Positions 21,561-35,198 of a DNA stretch of 64,000 nucleotides are shown here, piece after piece (the first letter of the stretch is position 1; each line of letters opens with the position of its first letter). Both the position numbers and the translations under genes were made by a program. The notes beneath the pieces were generated by a model. That model ran no database searches, had not been told where the DNA came from, and saw nothing but the letters and a program-made list of their open reading frames with translations. The stretch is taken from NCBI GenBank assembly GCA_902702965.1, contig CACRXP010000030.1:594590-658589 (forward strand). Reading direction: 5' to 3'. Source of the stretch: Spirometra erinaceieuropaei. Its lineage: Eukaryota > Platyhelminthes > Cestoda > Diphyllobothriidea > Diphyllobothriidae.

Positions 21561-22329
21561 TATAGGGAACGCTGAAGTACCCACTGAGAGTCCAAACCCC
21601 TCACAGTTGTGCCACGCAGCATTCATCTAACACCAATTTCGGCAGTACAGTTTAAAATCTTTACGTGAAAGGGATGATTTCCTGTTGAGTGAGAAGTTGT
21701 TTGTAGTTTTTAATCTTTATTCCTATTAAAAGGTGAGTTATAACATTATTTTAAAAAACTTTTCAGCTCAGGTTTCATAAAAACCAAAAAGAAATTAAAA
21801 CAGAACGAAACAGTGCGGGTGCAGGGATTCTTGCAGAATTACCCGTAAATCCGGTGCTTCCGCTTTCTTGAGCCTCAACGCGTAAATTTTTAAATATTCC
21901 TCCGATACTGACTGATAATAGTAAAATTATTTTACAATATTTATCGCTTCAGCATGTATTTGTACTGCCAACAAACACGCCAGTCCTGATAACAAATCCT
22001 TCCGTACACCTGGTGTATTAATCAATGCTGTGCCATTTGCCATTTGTTGATTCAGGCAAATTTTAAACTCCGTAATCAATTACAATAATAAATGAATTTG
22101 CAAAAGTCAAGGCACATGAACAGTTCGGAACACGGAAATCTTCATGCTGCTCATGAACCGGGAAATTCTAAACTTTAACCTTGGTTTATTCTAACATACA
22201 CCTCGCCTTCCGGATAGCGTATGCGGTTTCTCTTCAAATTATCCACACACCTGATGGCAGTAATCTTAGCACGTGACTATTCGTAAAGATATTAATCGCA
22301 TGGAATTTCATAGCTGTGAAGGGTTTCGA
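21561..22329. other. Unassigned AT-rich stretch
   Basis: Nothing recognised. Confidence 0.4.
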
Positions 22330-22910
22330 CCTCGAGACTTTGTTTGCAGTCTTAAAAACTCCTTAACTGATCCATGCATACGCCGGCTCCTTTAGCATCT
22401 TGCCAACGGCCATCACGTCCAATCTGACGTCGTTGGCCTCGCTGTCTTAAAGTCATTCGCCTCTTGTAGCGAACATTTCCAGACGCGCTGATCTGAAGCC
22501 ACTCGATCGACTTCAGCTCGGGCATGCCTGCGTCCACACATTTACAGCTGCTCATGCGGCCACTTGAACGCCTGCAACCACAACGTTAGCCACTGGGACA
22601 CCACCCCTCGGCAAACGCAGCACTCACCGACAGGAGACCACTTGAGTTTGTTACGCGAACCTACAAAACCGGCTGCCATTACTATTCCACTGAATCTCAG
22701 GCATGACTGGACACAGTCAACAGCGCCAGTGGCCACTGCCGCCTGAGAGAGCAACCAAGGGTTCTGTATACAGAAACCGACGCTGCTGCCCTCATATATG
22801 CTGTAAACCGATCACATCCATCGAACAAATTCATGTTGAAAATGGAATTATCTACATTGCTCCTTTTCATAGAGGTCCTTCTAAAAAGGAGACCTGACGG
22901 TAGCATCCGA
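22330..22910. other. GC-rich block, possible decayed coding or repeat sequence
   Basis: Composition rises sharply against both flanks. The minus strand carries two short frames, one rich in Arg and Gln (RRMTLRQRGQRRQIGRDGRW) and one with scattered Cys, but neither has a domain I recognise and they are in different frames. It lies just upstream of a PLE pseudogene on the opposite strand. It may be a fragment of another repeat or an old exon. Confidence 0.3.
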
Positions 22911-22959
22911 AGGAGCGTTTATCGGAAAAAAAACTTGGTCTAGAGAATACACGAACTTC

Positions 22960-23790
22960 GATAGTTTCGTACGGCTCCAACAAAACGAATTCTAGTCAGG
23001 TATATGGCACAAATGGCCAGAAAAGTTTGTTCAATAGATAGTACCGAGGAGGAACTTAGAAAAATCCAGGACTTACTTCGCGAAAACGGGTATCCTGACA
23101 GGTTCATTGCAGAGAACCTTGCCGAATGACCCTCAAAACCTATTACAATTACCGTTGAAAGCAAAATGTTGTTCATCAAAGTCCCTATCCAAGTAGGCGT
23201 TGCAAGTGAACTCCTGAGAAGACCCCTCGATCACGTAGTCTCGGGAACCTTCCCAGCAGCAAGCGTTCGGATATTATTCTCTACTAACCCTATTTTACGT
23301 GGAGAAGGCAAGGATAGGCCGCCACCGCAGACCACCTCAGTGTGCTTCTACTCGTTCACTTGCTCCTGTGGAGCAGGTTATATTGGTTGTACGAGTCGGC
23401 ATCTTTCCAAAAGAATTTGAGAACACCTCCCTGTATGGCTGGTAAAAGGCAAAACTAGGAGAACAGACAGCGCCATCTTTGCGCCTCCAGTAGATTCAAG
23501 CGATCGTATGGATCCCGCTGAAGCATTTCGTGTGATTTATAAGGTCCCGTCGAGCCACCCTGAATTACTGGGCCAGCGCCTGCTAGCACCAGCAGAGTCG
23601 GCTGCATCAACTTGCGAAAACCGACCATATACGCCCAGAAAAACCTCGTTCAGACTCCTCGCTTACCGTGGTCAAAGGCTGACTAACCACATACAACTTT
23701 CTGCACCCTTCCGCCCTTGCCTAGCCTGTATTTTAAAAGCCCAACTTTTATCGTTTTTTTCACTCACTGTACCCCGTCCCATATAACTTT
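22960..23790 (+). pseudogene. Penelope-like subfamily 3 pseudogene, linker plus GIY-YIG
   Basis: Read in one frame with two stops: TEEELRKIQDLLRENGYPDR then FIAENLAE-stop, matching EEELQQLRNTLRENGYPDR of the copy at 59753-60856; then the linker SELLRRPLDHVV ... FPAASVRILFST; then the nuclease, VCFYSF, CSCGAGYIGCTSRHLSKRI-stop-EHLPVWL; then VIYKVPSSHPELLGQRLLAPAESAAS. Both stops are TGA where the family has arginine (CGA), so each can be explained by a single C-to-T change. GYIG is intact. The RT is missing, making this a 5'-truncated dead copy. Confidence 0.85.
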
Positions 23791-23792
23791 AC

Positions 23793-23845
23793 TGGCCTGA
23801 TAAGAAGTTATCGAATGCAACGTCCGTTCGCAAACTTTTCTATAG
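23793..23845 (+). ncRNA. Degenerate hammerhead at PLE subfamily 3 end
   Basis: TGGC-CTGATAA-GAAGTTATC-GAAT ... GTTC-GC keeps the spacing of the 1572-1611 ribozyme, but the CTGATGA and GAAA boxes are both mutated. The upstream CCCATATAAC also occurs before the ends at 11826-11885 and, reversed, near 10140 and 51490. Confidence 0.5.
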
Positions 23846-23880
23846 GGATTTTCACACTATGTAACACAGGACACCCTCCA

Positions 23881-26439
23881 TTCTGAAGCCGCCTGTCTTT
23901 TCTTTACGACTGGGGATTTGGCCTGATGGTTGTCTTGCACTCTGCGCAAAAAGCAGTCGCCTTTTTTAATTTCCAAGGAAATTAATGCGCGGGCATAGAG
24001 TAAATTTTTCGCAATATTACACGGATATTGCGCCGTAGCTGGTTGATTTCAGCTCAAATGTTCATATGAAACTTCGGACTGTGCCTGAAAAGATCTGTCC
24101 CGAAAGATTTACTCCATGTTCGCACGTTGACGTCCTCGGAAATTAAACAGTGCACTTTGCAGCTGGAGTTCGTATACTAGAAAACACAGGAAGAAGGCTT
24201 GAGGACCCGCCGATGTGCTGATCGCCTCGCAGCTGCCTCAGGCAGCGGCATAAGATTGGCGAAACATGTGTGTCTGCGCTTTTAGCTAATACCTGTGTTG
24301 TTATTACGCTTAATAATTAAGCAAAACGTACTCTTGCTTACAGCTTATTCGCAACAGGTACACCAGATTGCTAAATTAGCCAATTCCATTAAAAAAAACC
24401 AAAAAAGCCTCTATCACAGTGCGCATTAAGCGCCAAAAGTCATACATTCCTGCTGACAAGATGATTAAGTTAAATTCTTAAGCTTTAATGTAAAGGGCAT
24501 AAACGAAAGACGAATCGCACACGGTAGACTGCCTTGTTTTTATTAAACAACTTTTGGTCCGCCTGAAAGGATTGTACTCAGCAAGTATCATCCTTTAAGT
24601 GGTAAGCGATTTTCCTGCTGACTTGTGATATCTATAAAAAATGAAACAGTTAATGCTCTCGTACTCCCCATTATTAATCTCCGGTACACCTTCAAATGTG
24701 ACGCTCGATAGAAGATGTACCACGTAGTCAACAACCACCTGATAACTCTAATTTTCTGAAGATTATATAACTGTCAAGGGTTTTCTCAGAACGTTAAGCC
24801 ATTCCCGTCGACTGAGTGCGCATATGTAGTTTAATCAGATTTAATACTTGGCAAATGACACTGGCGGTCCTGAGGATAAGTGATTAGGGAACCTTGGAAC
24901 CATTATAAAAACAGATAGTCTGATATTCCAAAAGCTTGCACCCAACTGTGCAAATCTTCCTATAACCTGCGTATACGAAATATTTTTAGACATTCACGAT
25001 AATATGGAAATCATCGTTTATTTTACCCATTCCCAATACCTAATATTACAAAAGCTTTACCGAGCAGTATCTCTCATTAAACTATAACAAAGAAAACGAC
25101 AATTATATTTTAAGACAATAGTCAACATTTTTTTCTACGAAAACAAGATGTTGTACGTTTCATGGCAAGGATGTGACTTTGGAATCAAAGGTAGCTTTTT
25201 AAGGACGATGGTGTTTCCAAAACAAACCCATAAATTTAAAACTTCTACAGTCTAAGTTATTTTCAAAAATGCAAGTTTTTTCTTGCTTAAAAACATTCCA
25301 CTTTTTTAATCTTGTAGAGATTTGTGGCCAAAAAGTCGAAAACGCCCACAGATAAATGTTGATGTTGTTCCATCAAAGGCTTAAAGGCCTTTGCAAATAC
25401 GCCGTAAGTAACGAAGAATGCCCATCCTCCAAATTGGTAGAGAAAATTTAAATATGCAGCGATAGGTTTTTTACGGTTCAATTTTAACTGATACGCCGGT
25501 TTTAACTTTTACTAGTAGTGTATCAACTAAGGAGTATTTCAGTATCCATGAGACTGCACTGATGTTCACTCATTCTCATAAAATGCCGTCTTGAAGACGG
25601 TAGGAATGGCTTTTTTAGCTGTAAGAATGAACTGAATGACAAAGGACTTAGGATATTTATTTCTCTTCCTGAAGTTGTTTGAAAAAAGAATAGAGCTCTT
25701 CGATTTTCTTCATCGCAACTTCTAAACAAGGAAGCTTCAAAGAAGACAGAAAAATAATAAAAAATGCCTTATCTTCTATGGACGTCCGTTTTTGTCTGTT
25801 ATTGAATTCCACACATAGGCTAACCTGCTATTTGGGCGAAACAGTATTTTTCACATTTCTGACGATCCGCTCGTCCTCAGGAATTGTCTTATTATTACAT
25901 TTTGCAGAACCTTTTTTGGTTAATTGTTTTGCAACTCTTAACACCATAGACTACGTATAGGCAATTTATGGACGTCTTACTACCCAGTGGAATCTATTGT
26001 TTTTAGAACACACTAATTGCGGAGCAAACTATCTTTTCGCATACAAATTAGCATGCCGTTGGTTTTATTCACTAATTATGTTTTAATTTGTTGTTCTCTG
26101 ACGGACCCTTTAGTGTAAACCCGCGAAGGGTTTTATTTTGGTAACATTCCCACCCACAAAATCAAACATATGTACGTTACGTCACGCATGCTGCATCCCA
26201 ACCGATTAAACGAAGAATACTGCACGTAAACCGACCAGTTGGCACAGCATCTAATGAAAATATTGCAAATGCCTTTTTATTTTTATTAAGCACGTCTACT
26301 TATTTTTACTTGCCTATTTGTTTGTTTCAATTTTCCAATAAGTTCGAATTCAGCAAACGGGGCGTCTTCTGTGGTTTTTGTCAAACGGAACACGTTAATT
26401 TTATCTAGGTATTTTTGTCAATGCATTTAGGCCGGCTTC
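23881..26439. other. Unassigned AT-rich stretch
   Basis: About 2.6 kb with no supportable gene, RNA or shared repeat. Confidence 0.45.
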
Positions 26440-26502
26440 CAAGTTAAAGGAACGTTTCCTAAATTTTGAAATATTTCACATGTTAGGCCACCCACCGTAA
26501 TT
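26440..26502. repeat. MITE family B right-end fragment
   Basis: ATTTCACATGTTAGGCCACC followed by CACCGTA resembles the right tip of MITE B3 (TTTCATGAGTTAGGCCACCT, ACCGTA). No left arm was found nearby. Confidence 0.45.
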
Positions 26503-28680
26503 AGTATAAATTACGACTATGTGATCATGGGAAAAAACAAACCACAGGGAAACCGGCGTCTTTTTTCTAACAGTTGTCGGTGCTACTAACGATGATCACT
26601 GAGACCGTTCATCTTAAAGTTGGAATTGCACAAAGAATCCTCTAAATTCTGAATTAGCTACTCGAAAACTTTAACCACAAGTACACAACTATTTTGGCTG
26701 TTTGCCATTTGTCTTGTGTACTTTTACGGTAATGCCGACAATTCGTGAATGGCATACCATACGAAATCTGACTCCATCTTTAAAACTTTTTCCTAATTAT
26801 AAACGTGTTTGAAATCGGCCCATATTTTAAAAGGAGAAAATAACTACAAATATCTCCAGCATGGTAGCTACGTCTGTTCCAGTAAAACTGACAGAATATT
26901 TAAAATTCCCGAAAATTAATTAATAAAGTCTCACAATTCTATACTGGGAAATTCAAACCCCTTAACCAGCAGCGTGCGTTCTACAGTGCGAAGCTTATAT
27001 TCGGATTGTTGATCTGGTTGAAAATATCATTTTCGAGAGGAATTGAGAGGAAGAAGATGCGATCTCTGAGACAAAAATTTTGGATGCTTGAATCTTGGAA
27101 GTCACACCCAAACTCATTGCGCCTTATGCGTTATGTATTAAAGAAGAGCTTATAAGGGGAATAACGAAAAGGAGAGTGTGAGCATCAGTTTGTGAGTCCT
27201 GGTAATTGGCTGTCATTAGTCAGCCATAATACATCCTCAGATATAGAAAGAATGAGGTTCGAACGTATGCCTTAATGCCACTTATGATGCGGCATGACAT
27301 TCTGTCGACTTTGATCGACACGTCGTTTGCGGGCTGGATATGTCACTAGATGCGGCCCAAATAAAGTGGAAACCAGCGACTGATAAAATAACCAACAGAA
27401 TTCCACCTCAACAAAACTGAACAGTTTCGTCTAGATTCTTGTCTGTAAACTTTGTCAAAGGATAAAATGCGTCTGCAACGCCAAAAAGGTATTTCGTTGA
27501 CGAACGCATTCTTTGCACCGTATTGCTTGTCTCTCGATGTATAAACGCGTAACGTATTCATGTTGCAAAGATGACAGAACAGCCGCTGGTATGGCTTTGC
27601 ACCTGTGCCAACGTCTCTGGTCAATCATGGATTTTAAGCTAAATACTTATGTTAGCTCTCCTTGTTTGTGGGACTTTGTCACAAAATGTACATTTCGAGA
27701 GCGCCCTATACTCTCGAATGTTTATTTTGCCTTAGAGTCGCATAATTTAGTATGTAAACCTTCATTTAATAGTTAACATAACCAATGTTTTTATTTCTGC
27801 CATAGCCTCGCAGTTCAGGCTTTTCGCTAGTCCGAAAAACGCTTCCAAAAAAGGAACGCCTACCAAGTGGAAAAGCTAATACTTTCTGCGTCTCAGCTCA
27901 AATCAACCTACAGTTGCTAACTTGAAAGAGAACAGATGAAGACGATCCAAAGGAAAACGACAATGGTTCCTTCCCATGTTACAATCAAAAGATTTAAAGG
28001 AAAAAATAACACTGTGCCAGACGCTGAGTGTTTTTAATTATTAAATATTACACAGAACAGATTCATTAATGAAATAGCCTGTATGACATGGAGACATACT
28101 CTGGAACTTTACTTTGTTCGGCGATTTTGTAAACCTGTTGATCAGAATTCCCCTAAAAGCCAATTGTTGCGTTCAGTTTGTTCCTGTAAGCCGGTTTCTC
28201 AGTTCCCAGGATAAAGTATTACAGATACTCACTGCGTTAAGTTCAATACAGACGGTGTTGCTGCTCAAACAGATACCAACATAAACCGCATATATCCCAA
28301 GCACTCTAGGCCTTTTATAGACAAAACATCTTTAAATCTAGAGAGTTTCATGCATTGTCTGAAACCTCAATGTAAACGTCAGATACTACAAGTATACAGG
28401 CATATCATTATGCAAAATAAATGGCAACAAAGACGAAGAGAACTAACCCGGTCCACTTGTTTGCTAGCTTACGTCAAACTTAAATAGTTTGCTCATTTCG
28501 TCTGCAAAACGCAAATTCGCTTAGATAGGCAGCCGTCAGGACCAGAAAAATGCACATTATTTAACTACTAATGTTTGCCCACTGCCTGAATTGGCGTCTC
28601 TTAGTGTTACCTTAGAAGTAACTTGGTATATTCATTGAAGAAACCGCATTTTAGCTTTTTTTCTTATAGAATATTTGCTT
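26503..28680. other. Unassigned AT-rich stretch
   Basis: No gene found. GAAGAAGATGCGATCTCTGA at about 27051-27070 faintly resembles a minus-strand PLE subfamily 2 tail, but the hammerhead does not follow. Confidence 0.4.
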
Positions 28681-28681
28681 A

Positions 28682-29675
28682 TACAGTAGGCGGGCTAACT
28701 CATAAAAGTCAACAGAAATTCATAAATGCGTTTCCGTCTCGTAAAGATTAATTAAGTAGGGGTGTAAAGACAATCAGTCTGCAGTATAATTCTATGATAA
28801 TTCAATTGCCCCAGCTTGTTGGATTGCAAAACAAACATCTTTATGACCGCACCCCAAAAACAATACTTCACAAAAAGATTACTACTTATGTAGCATGCAT
28901 TTTTTTCATTGATTTTCCATACTCATAAAGATTTAATTATATTCCATGGAAAACATGCATAAAAATATTCATTCGGTTAATCGCTCAGTAGAACCTTACG
29001 TCTTTAAATTTACACTCTTGGGAAGGGTATAGTTCGGTTTTCAAAAGGTTTCTAATTATGTGATTTTTTAATACCGTGAAATGTCTCTTCACTAAACGTC
29101 ATGTCTATGTATTTACCAATGTAGCTTGTAAGGTTAGCAATGCGGTTCAAATTTACTGATTACTTTTGTGAACTCCATATGGTCTCCTCTTTATACCTTA
29201 GAGAAATGTATGGTTTGCCATACGTGGAAATCATACGGTTTGTAGTTTAGGAACCGTAAATGCAAGAGTAACGGCGGGTCGGGTTCAAAATTATTTGGGA
29301 ATCGAAAAAGTTTTATTAAATCAAATTATTTCTTTCCTTCGAATTTAACATTGAATTAAGACGTAATTTTCTACTAAGTGAGTAAAAATGAATATTTTAT
29401 GCACGGTTTCCATGAAATGTAATTGAAACTTTAATGGCATCAAAGATAAATGCAAAAATGCATGTTACTTATGTAGTCATTTTGTTCGCAGTATGGTTTT
29501 TAGATTAAGCCGTAAGAATGTTTTTTTCAAAAGCCGGCATCCAGGGGTAACTGAATTATTATAGAATTATGCCCCACGATGTTTGATTTTTCAAATCTAC
29601 TCAATCAATCTTTTCGAAACGGAAATTCATTTCACAATTTCTGCTGGGATTTCATGAGTTAGTCCACATTCTGTA
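28682..29675. mobile_element. Foldback MITE, family B copy 2, complete
   Basis: Starts TA-CAGTAGGCGGGCTAACTC and ends GAGTTAGTCCACATTCTG-TA, with arms matching in inverted orientation over hundreds of bases (for example CTACTTATGTAGCATGCATT on the left and the complementary block near 29460 on the right). The TA ends and CAGT tip indicate Tc1/mariner-type mobility. No transposase. More diverged between arms than A3, so probably older. Confidence 0.83.
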
Positions 29676-29679
29676 GATG

Positions 29680-32425
29680 ACGGTAGGTGATTTTTGCTTT
29701 TTGGTCATCCTCACCACCTATGCTTGCTTGGGCCCTCCCCTGATGAAATTAATGGACTCACCAAATAGATTAAGGTCTGATCAAGCGTTAAATGACATAC
29801 TGAGGTTTGGATAAGTCAACTCTGCAGGGAGCCTTTTGCAGACAGTCAATTCCAGTCGAAAGCAAAAGGTTAAATTACGATGTTATCCCACCTACTTTAT
29901 GTGTACGTCTTGACTAGAGGACAGACAGTCTAGCTCAATGACTCCCTCTTAATGCAGCCTTCATAGTATCTTCACGTAGTTCATATTTTAACTAAATGTT
30001 ATGTACATAAGGTCGTTTGAGGCATGTGTAGAATTGTGTTTAGCTTGTTCAGCTACAGCTTGCGACGTCGCCTTCAACTGTCAGACATCTTTCTTGTCGT
30101 CGGAGCCTGGTGGGAAGGAGGCAGCGAGACGGCGGAAGATGCTACGCAAGTCCGTCCCAGAATAAATCAATATGCGCCTAATTCACCGACTCCATCCAAA
30201 GTTCAGCGGTGCCTTGCATTTTGAGGAGATTTTTGCCTTTATTTCCTCTGCACTTTCCTTCCTCTTACCTATAACGTGGAGATCACACCGTCTTGTCCTT
30301 ATCACCATCATCTCGTGCCCCGCCCTGCGGGATTTCTGGGTGGTATATCTTGCGACTCTTTAGGCAAGAATTATGAATAACGAATTTACCTTTCACTACC
30401 GCTCAGATGCATCGGCTTCTTCATGCCTCGGCCTAATAAGCAGCAGATTCGTCTGCAGAAAGTTGCTGTCTTGTTTTCCCGACAAGCGATTAGTTGACAG
30501 CAAATCTTGCCAAATACCCAAAATATCCAACTTTTGCTTTTGAATATGGCAGTACTTTGAGAAAGCAACAAACAAAGACTTTGGGTTGTCGTCGTATACT
30601 AAAGACTTTAACTTTCTTCCCTTGGGTAAAACTTGTTAGTAGGTGCCGCTAGGGTAGAAATTTACGCCTTAATCCGAACACTATTTATAGCTGCCGGCGT
30701 GAATCATCGGTATAACGCTTTCAATATGTGTCTGAAACATTCTCCGTCCCATTTAAATGAAGTCACTTAAAAGGGATCTCAGATATTGCACGCGCACTCT
30801 TTAATGTCAATAATTTTGGGAACGACAGAACAAACTGGCATTAAATGAGTTAATGCTGAATTCGTAACAGAATCAAATTAGATGTCAAAGTCTTGAAATT
30901 TCAATAGGTGCTGACGAGCTTCTAGTCATAAATTTCTTTGAAGAACCCCATTTGGCGGTCTTTTGAATTTTTTTGATGTTTGTTTCTTTTGTAACTGCGA
31001 TTATGCGAGGTTTTTGCAGGTACTTATCCACAATGATCCCATAATACGCTACCAACCGGCTTGCGCCCCTATGAAAGTTCAGGACGTTTTTTATTTAAAA
31101 AAATGTGTCTCATACTTTCTATCTGCGTTTCCTGTTTTGGTCTGTGAATTGTGTAGACTCACTTACAGCTTAAAATTAATTTCAGATAAATGCGCTAAAC
31201 TCTAAACTTCTGGGTTTTGTTCACAAATTACTTTATCTGTATATTTTACCACTGCCCGATGCAGTTTGTCAAATATTTCTCTCTACAGAGACTACGTAGA
31301 GGTGCACAGAGTTTTTCAGTTTGAGCATAATAGAATAGAATGCCAAAAATGTTTCGATTTTGCCGCCGAAGAATACTTGCTGAGCAATAGCTGGCATTCA
31401 AAGTCGGTAATACATAGATTAAGATGGCTGGCGAAATAGATACATGCTTCCCTTGGACTGCTATTGAAAATAGGCTCAGAAGCTTTCGTTCTCTCCGAAT
31501 TGGGGAACATATGTTTTACCATAAGTTGTTGAAACGGGGTAACACGTTCAAGATCCTCCGAAATAACTTAAAACATGGCCTTTGCTGCAGAGAAACGCAT
31601 GGAAAAAATTAATCGAAAAGGAAGGATAACAAAACCGTTTCTAATTTTAAAATGTTAACAGACATAATCCAATCAAACGAAGACTGCAGTATCTCAGAAA
31701 TATTTTTAGAAAACGCTCGTAATAGCGGATGCAGTAATTTTTTTACCAAAACGTAGGTTGCAAAGACAATGTAAATGTATATTTTTGTGCACAGTAACTT
31801 GTGTGGATGAGAAATATAAAGAATAATCGAAGTTAGTTGGATTTTCTGTCTCCTAGAAACATCGAAAAATATTATACCTTTATCATCTTCTATCGTTGAT
31901 AAAAGCTTAACTAGTTAATATTGTGCACATTCGACTCTATGTCAGTCCTAAGATATCAAAACATTTATACCCTTCAAAACTGTCAAAAACACTACCCGAA
32001 CTTCCAAAATTATAATTCGAATAGAACTTTTGTTACAAATTTCATAAATGAAATCACTGCAGGTTTGCCGAACGCAAAAAACCATTTCGGCGGCCCGGTG
32101 CTATGTCATTAAATGAGTAACATATGAACCGTTTTATTCAGTCTAACAAATAACGGACACTGCATATTTATGCCTATCGTAAGACGTTTTTTCAGCTGCA
32201 CAACAGAATTTACACGCTGCAGCATTTGCTAGATCCCCGATTAACATTTAAAATTACTTTCCTCTATATGCAAAGCTGACTCATCCAATATATTTCAGTC
32301 AACCTCCGGATAACACAGTGTACATTACGTAAGTTAGCTTCATGTGATCTAAAAAGGCCCCCGCAGGATGCGCGGTGTGTGTACTGATCTGTAAAATATT
32401 TGCGAAATTGCAATGATAATCAAAA
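29680..32425. other. Unassigned stretch with a slightly GC-richer patch
   Basis: No gene is supported. A patch at about 30055-30360 is GC-richer and contains AATAAATC (30160), as at the ends of some retroelements, but no domain was seen. Confidence 0.4.
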
Positions 32426-33420
32426 TACAGTGAGTGACCTCTCTCATGAAATGTTGGCTGAAATTCTAAAATGCGTTTTCGATTAGGAAGGACCACTTGG
32501 TCGCGGTTGTAATACTGATTATCTTGTGGCATACTCTTATAACATTTCGGACTCGGCAGGATGTCGGCTTTTAAATGCATTTCTTTTCAATCTCCTGTAG
32601 AGAGCGTGCTTGGTAAAAAATGACTACATAATTAGCATGCATTTTTCCGTTTGATTTTCGATGGATTTGGAGATTCAAATATATTGTATAGAAACCATAA
32701 ACAAAGATAGGCTTTCTTTTAGTCTATCAATAGAGAATCATGTTTTCTTTACATTTTATACTTAAGGAAGGAGTATAATTAGGTTTTTAAAAAGTTTTCC
32801 AATTGCCGAATAATTCGGGGCCTGATCATACGTTGCATTAGCGCTTAGTGATTTAACTCTACTAGAGGCATTCGTTCCGCGTAAAGAAAATCACATATTT
32901 TTCTATGGCATTAAAGAGGTATCATGCAGAGTCCATAAAATTTTGTAATGGATGCGAACCATGTTGTACGTTTCCTGAGGAGCAATGTAAACGGCCAGGT
33001 ACGATGCTATGTGAATGGACATTTCGCGGTCTTAAAAAGTCTCATAATTAGAAACTTTTTTAAAACCTAATTATGCTCCTTTCTTAAGTATAAAATATAA
33101 AGAAGACGTGATTCTCTATTGATTGACTAAAAAAGCGTAATTTATTTTATGGTTTATATAAAATATTTTTGAATTTCAAAGACCATCGTAATTCAATGGG
33201 AAAAATGCATGCTAATTATGTAGTCATTTTTACCGAGCACGCTTTCTTCAGAAGATTGAAAAGAAATGCATTTAAAAGCCGACATCCTGCCGAGTCCGAA
33301 ATGTTATAAGAGTATGCCACAGGATAATCAGTATTACAACCGCGACCAAGTAGTCCTTCCTAATCGAAAACGCATTTCAGAATTTCAGCCAACATTTCAT
33401 GAGATAGGTCATTCACTGTA
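32426..33420. mobile_element. Foldback MITE, family A copy 3, complete
   Basis: Starts TA-CAGTGAGTGACCTCTCTC and ends GATAGGTCATTCACTG-TA. The two arms are very similar: their translations on opposite strands give nearly the same peptide (beginning MHLKADILPSPKCYK at 32580 minus and 33266 plus). These are arm translations, not genes. The central region (about 32790-33010) is unique to the element. No transposase; mobilisation in trans by a Tc1/mariner enzyme is inferred from the TA target and CAGT tips. Confidence 0.87.
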
Positions 33421-33424
33421 TAGG

Positions 33425-35195
33425 TATGCACAGATTACTTCTTGGGAAATTATTTTTATTTTTTCAATCCTGTCCCTCAAGATGTAATGTTTTTCTAATT
33501 ACCATACCGTAATTTTAACGCGGGTTCGGATTTCCGGAATTTTAAAGTTTTACAATTATAAAATTAATGCGAAACAGGGAAGCATTTCATAAATATTCAG
33601 TGCTGATTTGTTAACGTTTTGCGAATTCGGATAAAAAACTATGTCCCTGTAAACGTTTGTGCATTCGATTTGGAACTCAACTGGCATAGCTTATTGGGAA
33701 TAACTAACTTGGATCTTGCTTCATTTTCGGTAACATATTCAAAGTCGCGTTAACTCGGCGCTGATGTTTGCATATGAACACCTATTAACGAAACAAAATA
33801 CTTTTTGGGCCTGCGGTCATACGGCGATGTTTACGGGGTCTGTTTCTTTAATCACAATATCTAAATTAATTTTTGTTTGAAAATATTTGTGGACATCCAC
33901 CGTAATTTCCTACGACTAACAGATACAAACTAAAAGGGACTTAACATTCATAATTTTGGATTTCATTTTATAACGCAGTGCGTACTTATGGCTGCCATTT
34001 TTCATTTAAATTTTAAAATTTCGTTATCTTTATACATTACCTGGTGTATTCAAAGGCCAGTAAAATACTTTACTGAAATCTTGTCTTTTGAAAGCTGCAG
34101 AAAAAATAATATGTTCTCTTGAAATTCCTGGTGTTTATATAAAGCAAGATCCTTGTGCACATATATGCATACGCGTATTTTAACATTTGACAGTTTAAAT
34201 GAGCTTTACTCAAAACTGTATGATTATAACATCCTAAAGGCCTGTTAGTGAAAACAGCGCACTTAAAGTTACCAACGTCGGGGAACTGGACAGAAGAGTG
34301 CAATATTATTAACAGTGGGCAAAAAGGCGTACTGAATATACTCGGCTACCAATAAATATTGCGTAAAGTGATATGACCGTAATTAAATTTGATCACACAA
34401 CTAAATGAAGCTCAAACGTGTTATAGTGTAAGATTGTGTTAACTATTAGGAAATAATACGCGGAGGGCCCTTTCACGAAAAAGGCTGTTTGCAGCATTTT
34501 TCCCTGATGCCCTCATGGTCTGTCGTGCATGATTTGCCTTGCTGCGACAATGTATCGTCTCAGGCACTGGAGAGGATAAATTTTACTTTATGTAAGACAG
34601 GACAAATTGATACCATAATCGTTATGTAAGAACCTACCGTTTCGTGTGAATTATTACGAACAGTGGCTTCCTAGTGATACAAAATGAGAATACCTTTCAG
34701 CGTTCTCTATATGTCCTTAAGAGAGGCACAAAATTTGAATGCATATTTGTTGAATTTGGCTTTTACTTTTATAATTACTTACTACAACGAGAAATTTAGA
34801 AAGTTCCATTCATGTGGAAAGGAGTCCATACAAGAAAAATCGTGAATTGGTCCTCATTGCTTAATTTTTAGAGATATAAAGATCCATCCTAGTTGCACAA
34901 GTCTAAGAACCATCACCAAAACGCAGAAAGCCGCTGTTCTATGCGCACTGTGCGCAAAAAACACGGTTAAATATGAACTTCTACATTCCATTTTTTGACC
35001 GATGACTGCATGTTTTCCGCATCCGGCTAATTCCTTCTTCGTTTTCTTGAACGCATTAAACGACTACTTTAACCAGGAAGTCAAGTGCTTGTAAGTTACA
35101 TGTAAAAATGACCTCTAACAACTAATAAACGAGTCATTACTAAGCTTTCGCAACTGCTCTTACCCCACAGCAAATCACATGGACAGAGATTAAAG
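33425..35195. other. Unassigned stretch downstream of the 7TM gene
   Basis: AT-rich, no gene recognised. The 3' untranslated region of the minus-strand gene at 35199-37223 must lie in the right-hand part, but its end cannot be placed. Confidence 0.4.
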
Positions 35196-35198
35196 TAT

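Noticed and set aside
27040..27110. Minus-strand PLE subfamily 2 tail relic
   Set aside because: Only about 25 bases resemble the tail and the hammerhead does not follow.
29735..29790. CTGATGA box as another hammerhead
   Set aside because: No GAAA box or pairing stems follow at usable spacing.
32299..33487. Two open frames sharing nearly the same peptide in opposite orientation
   Set aside because: They are the two inverted arms of MITE A3 read on opposite strands.
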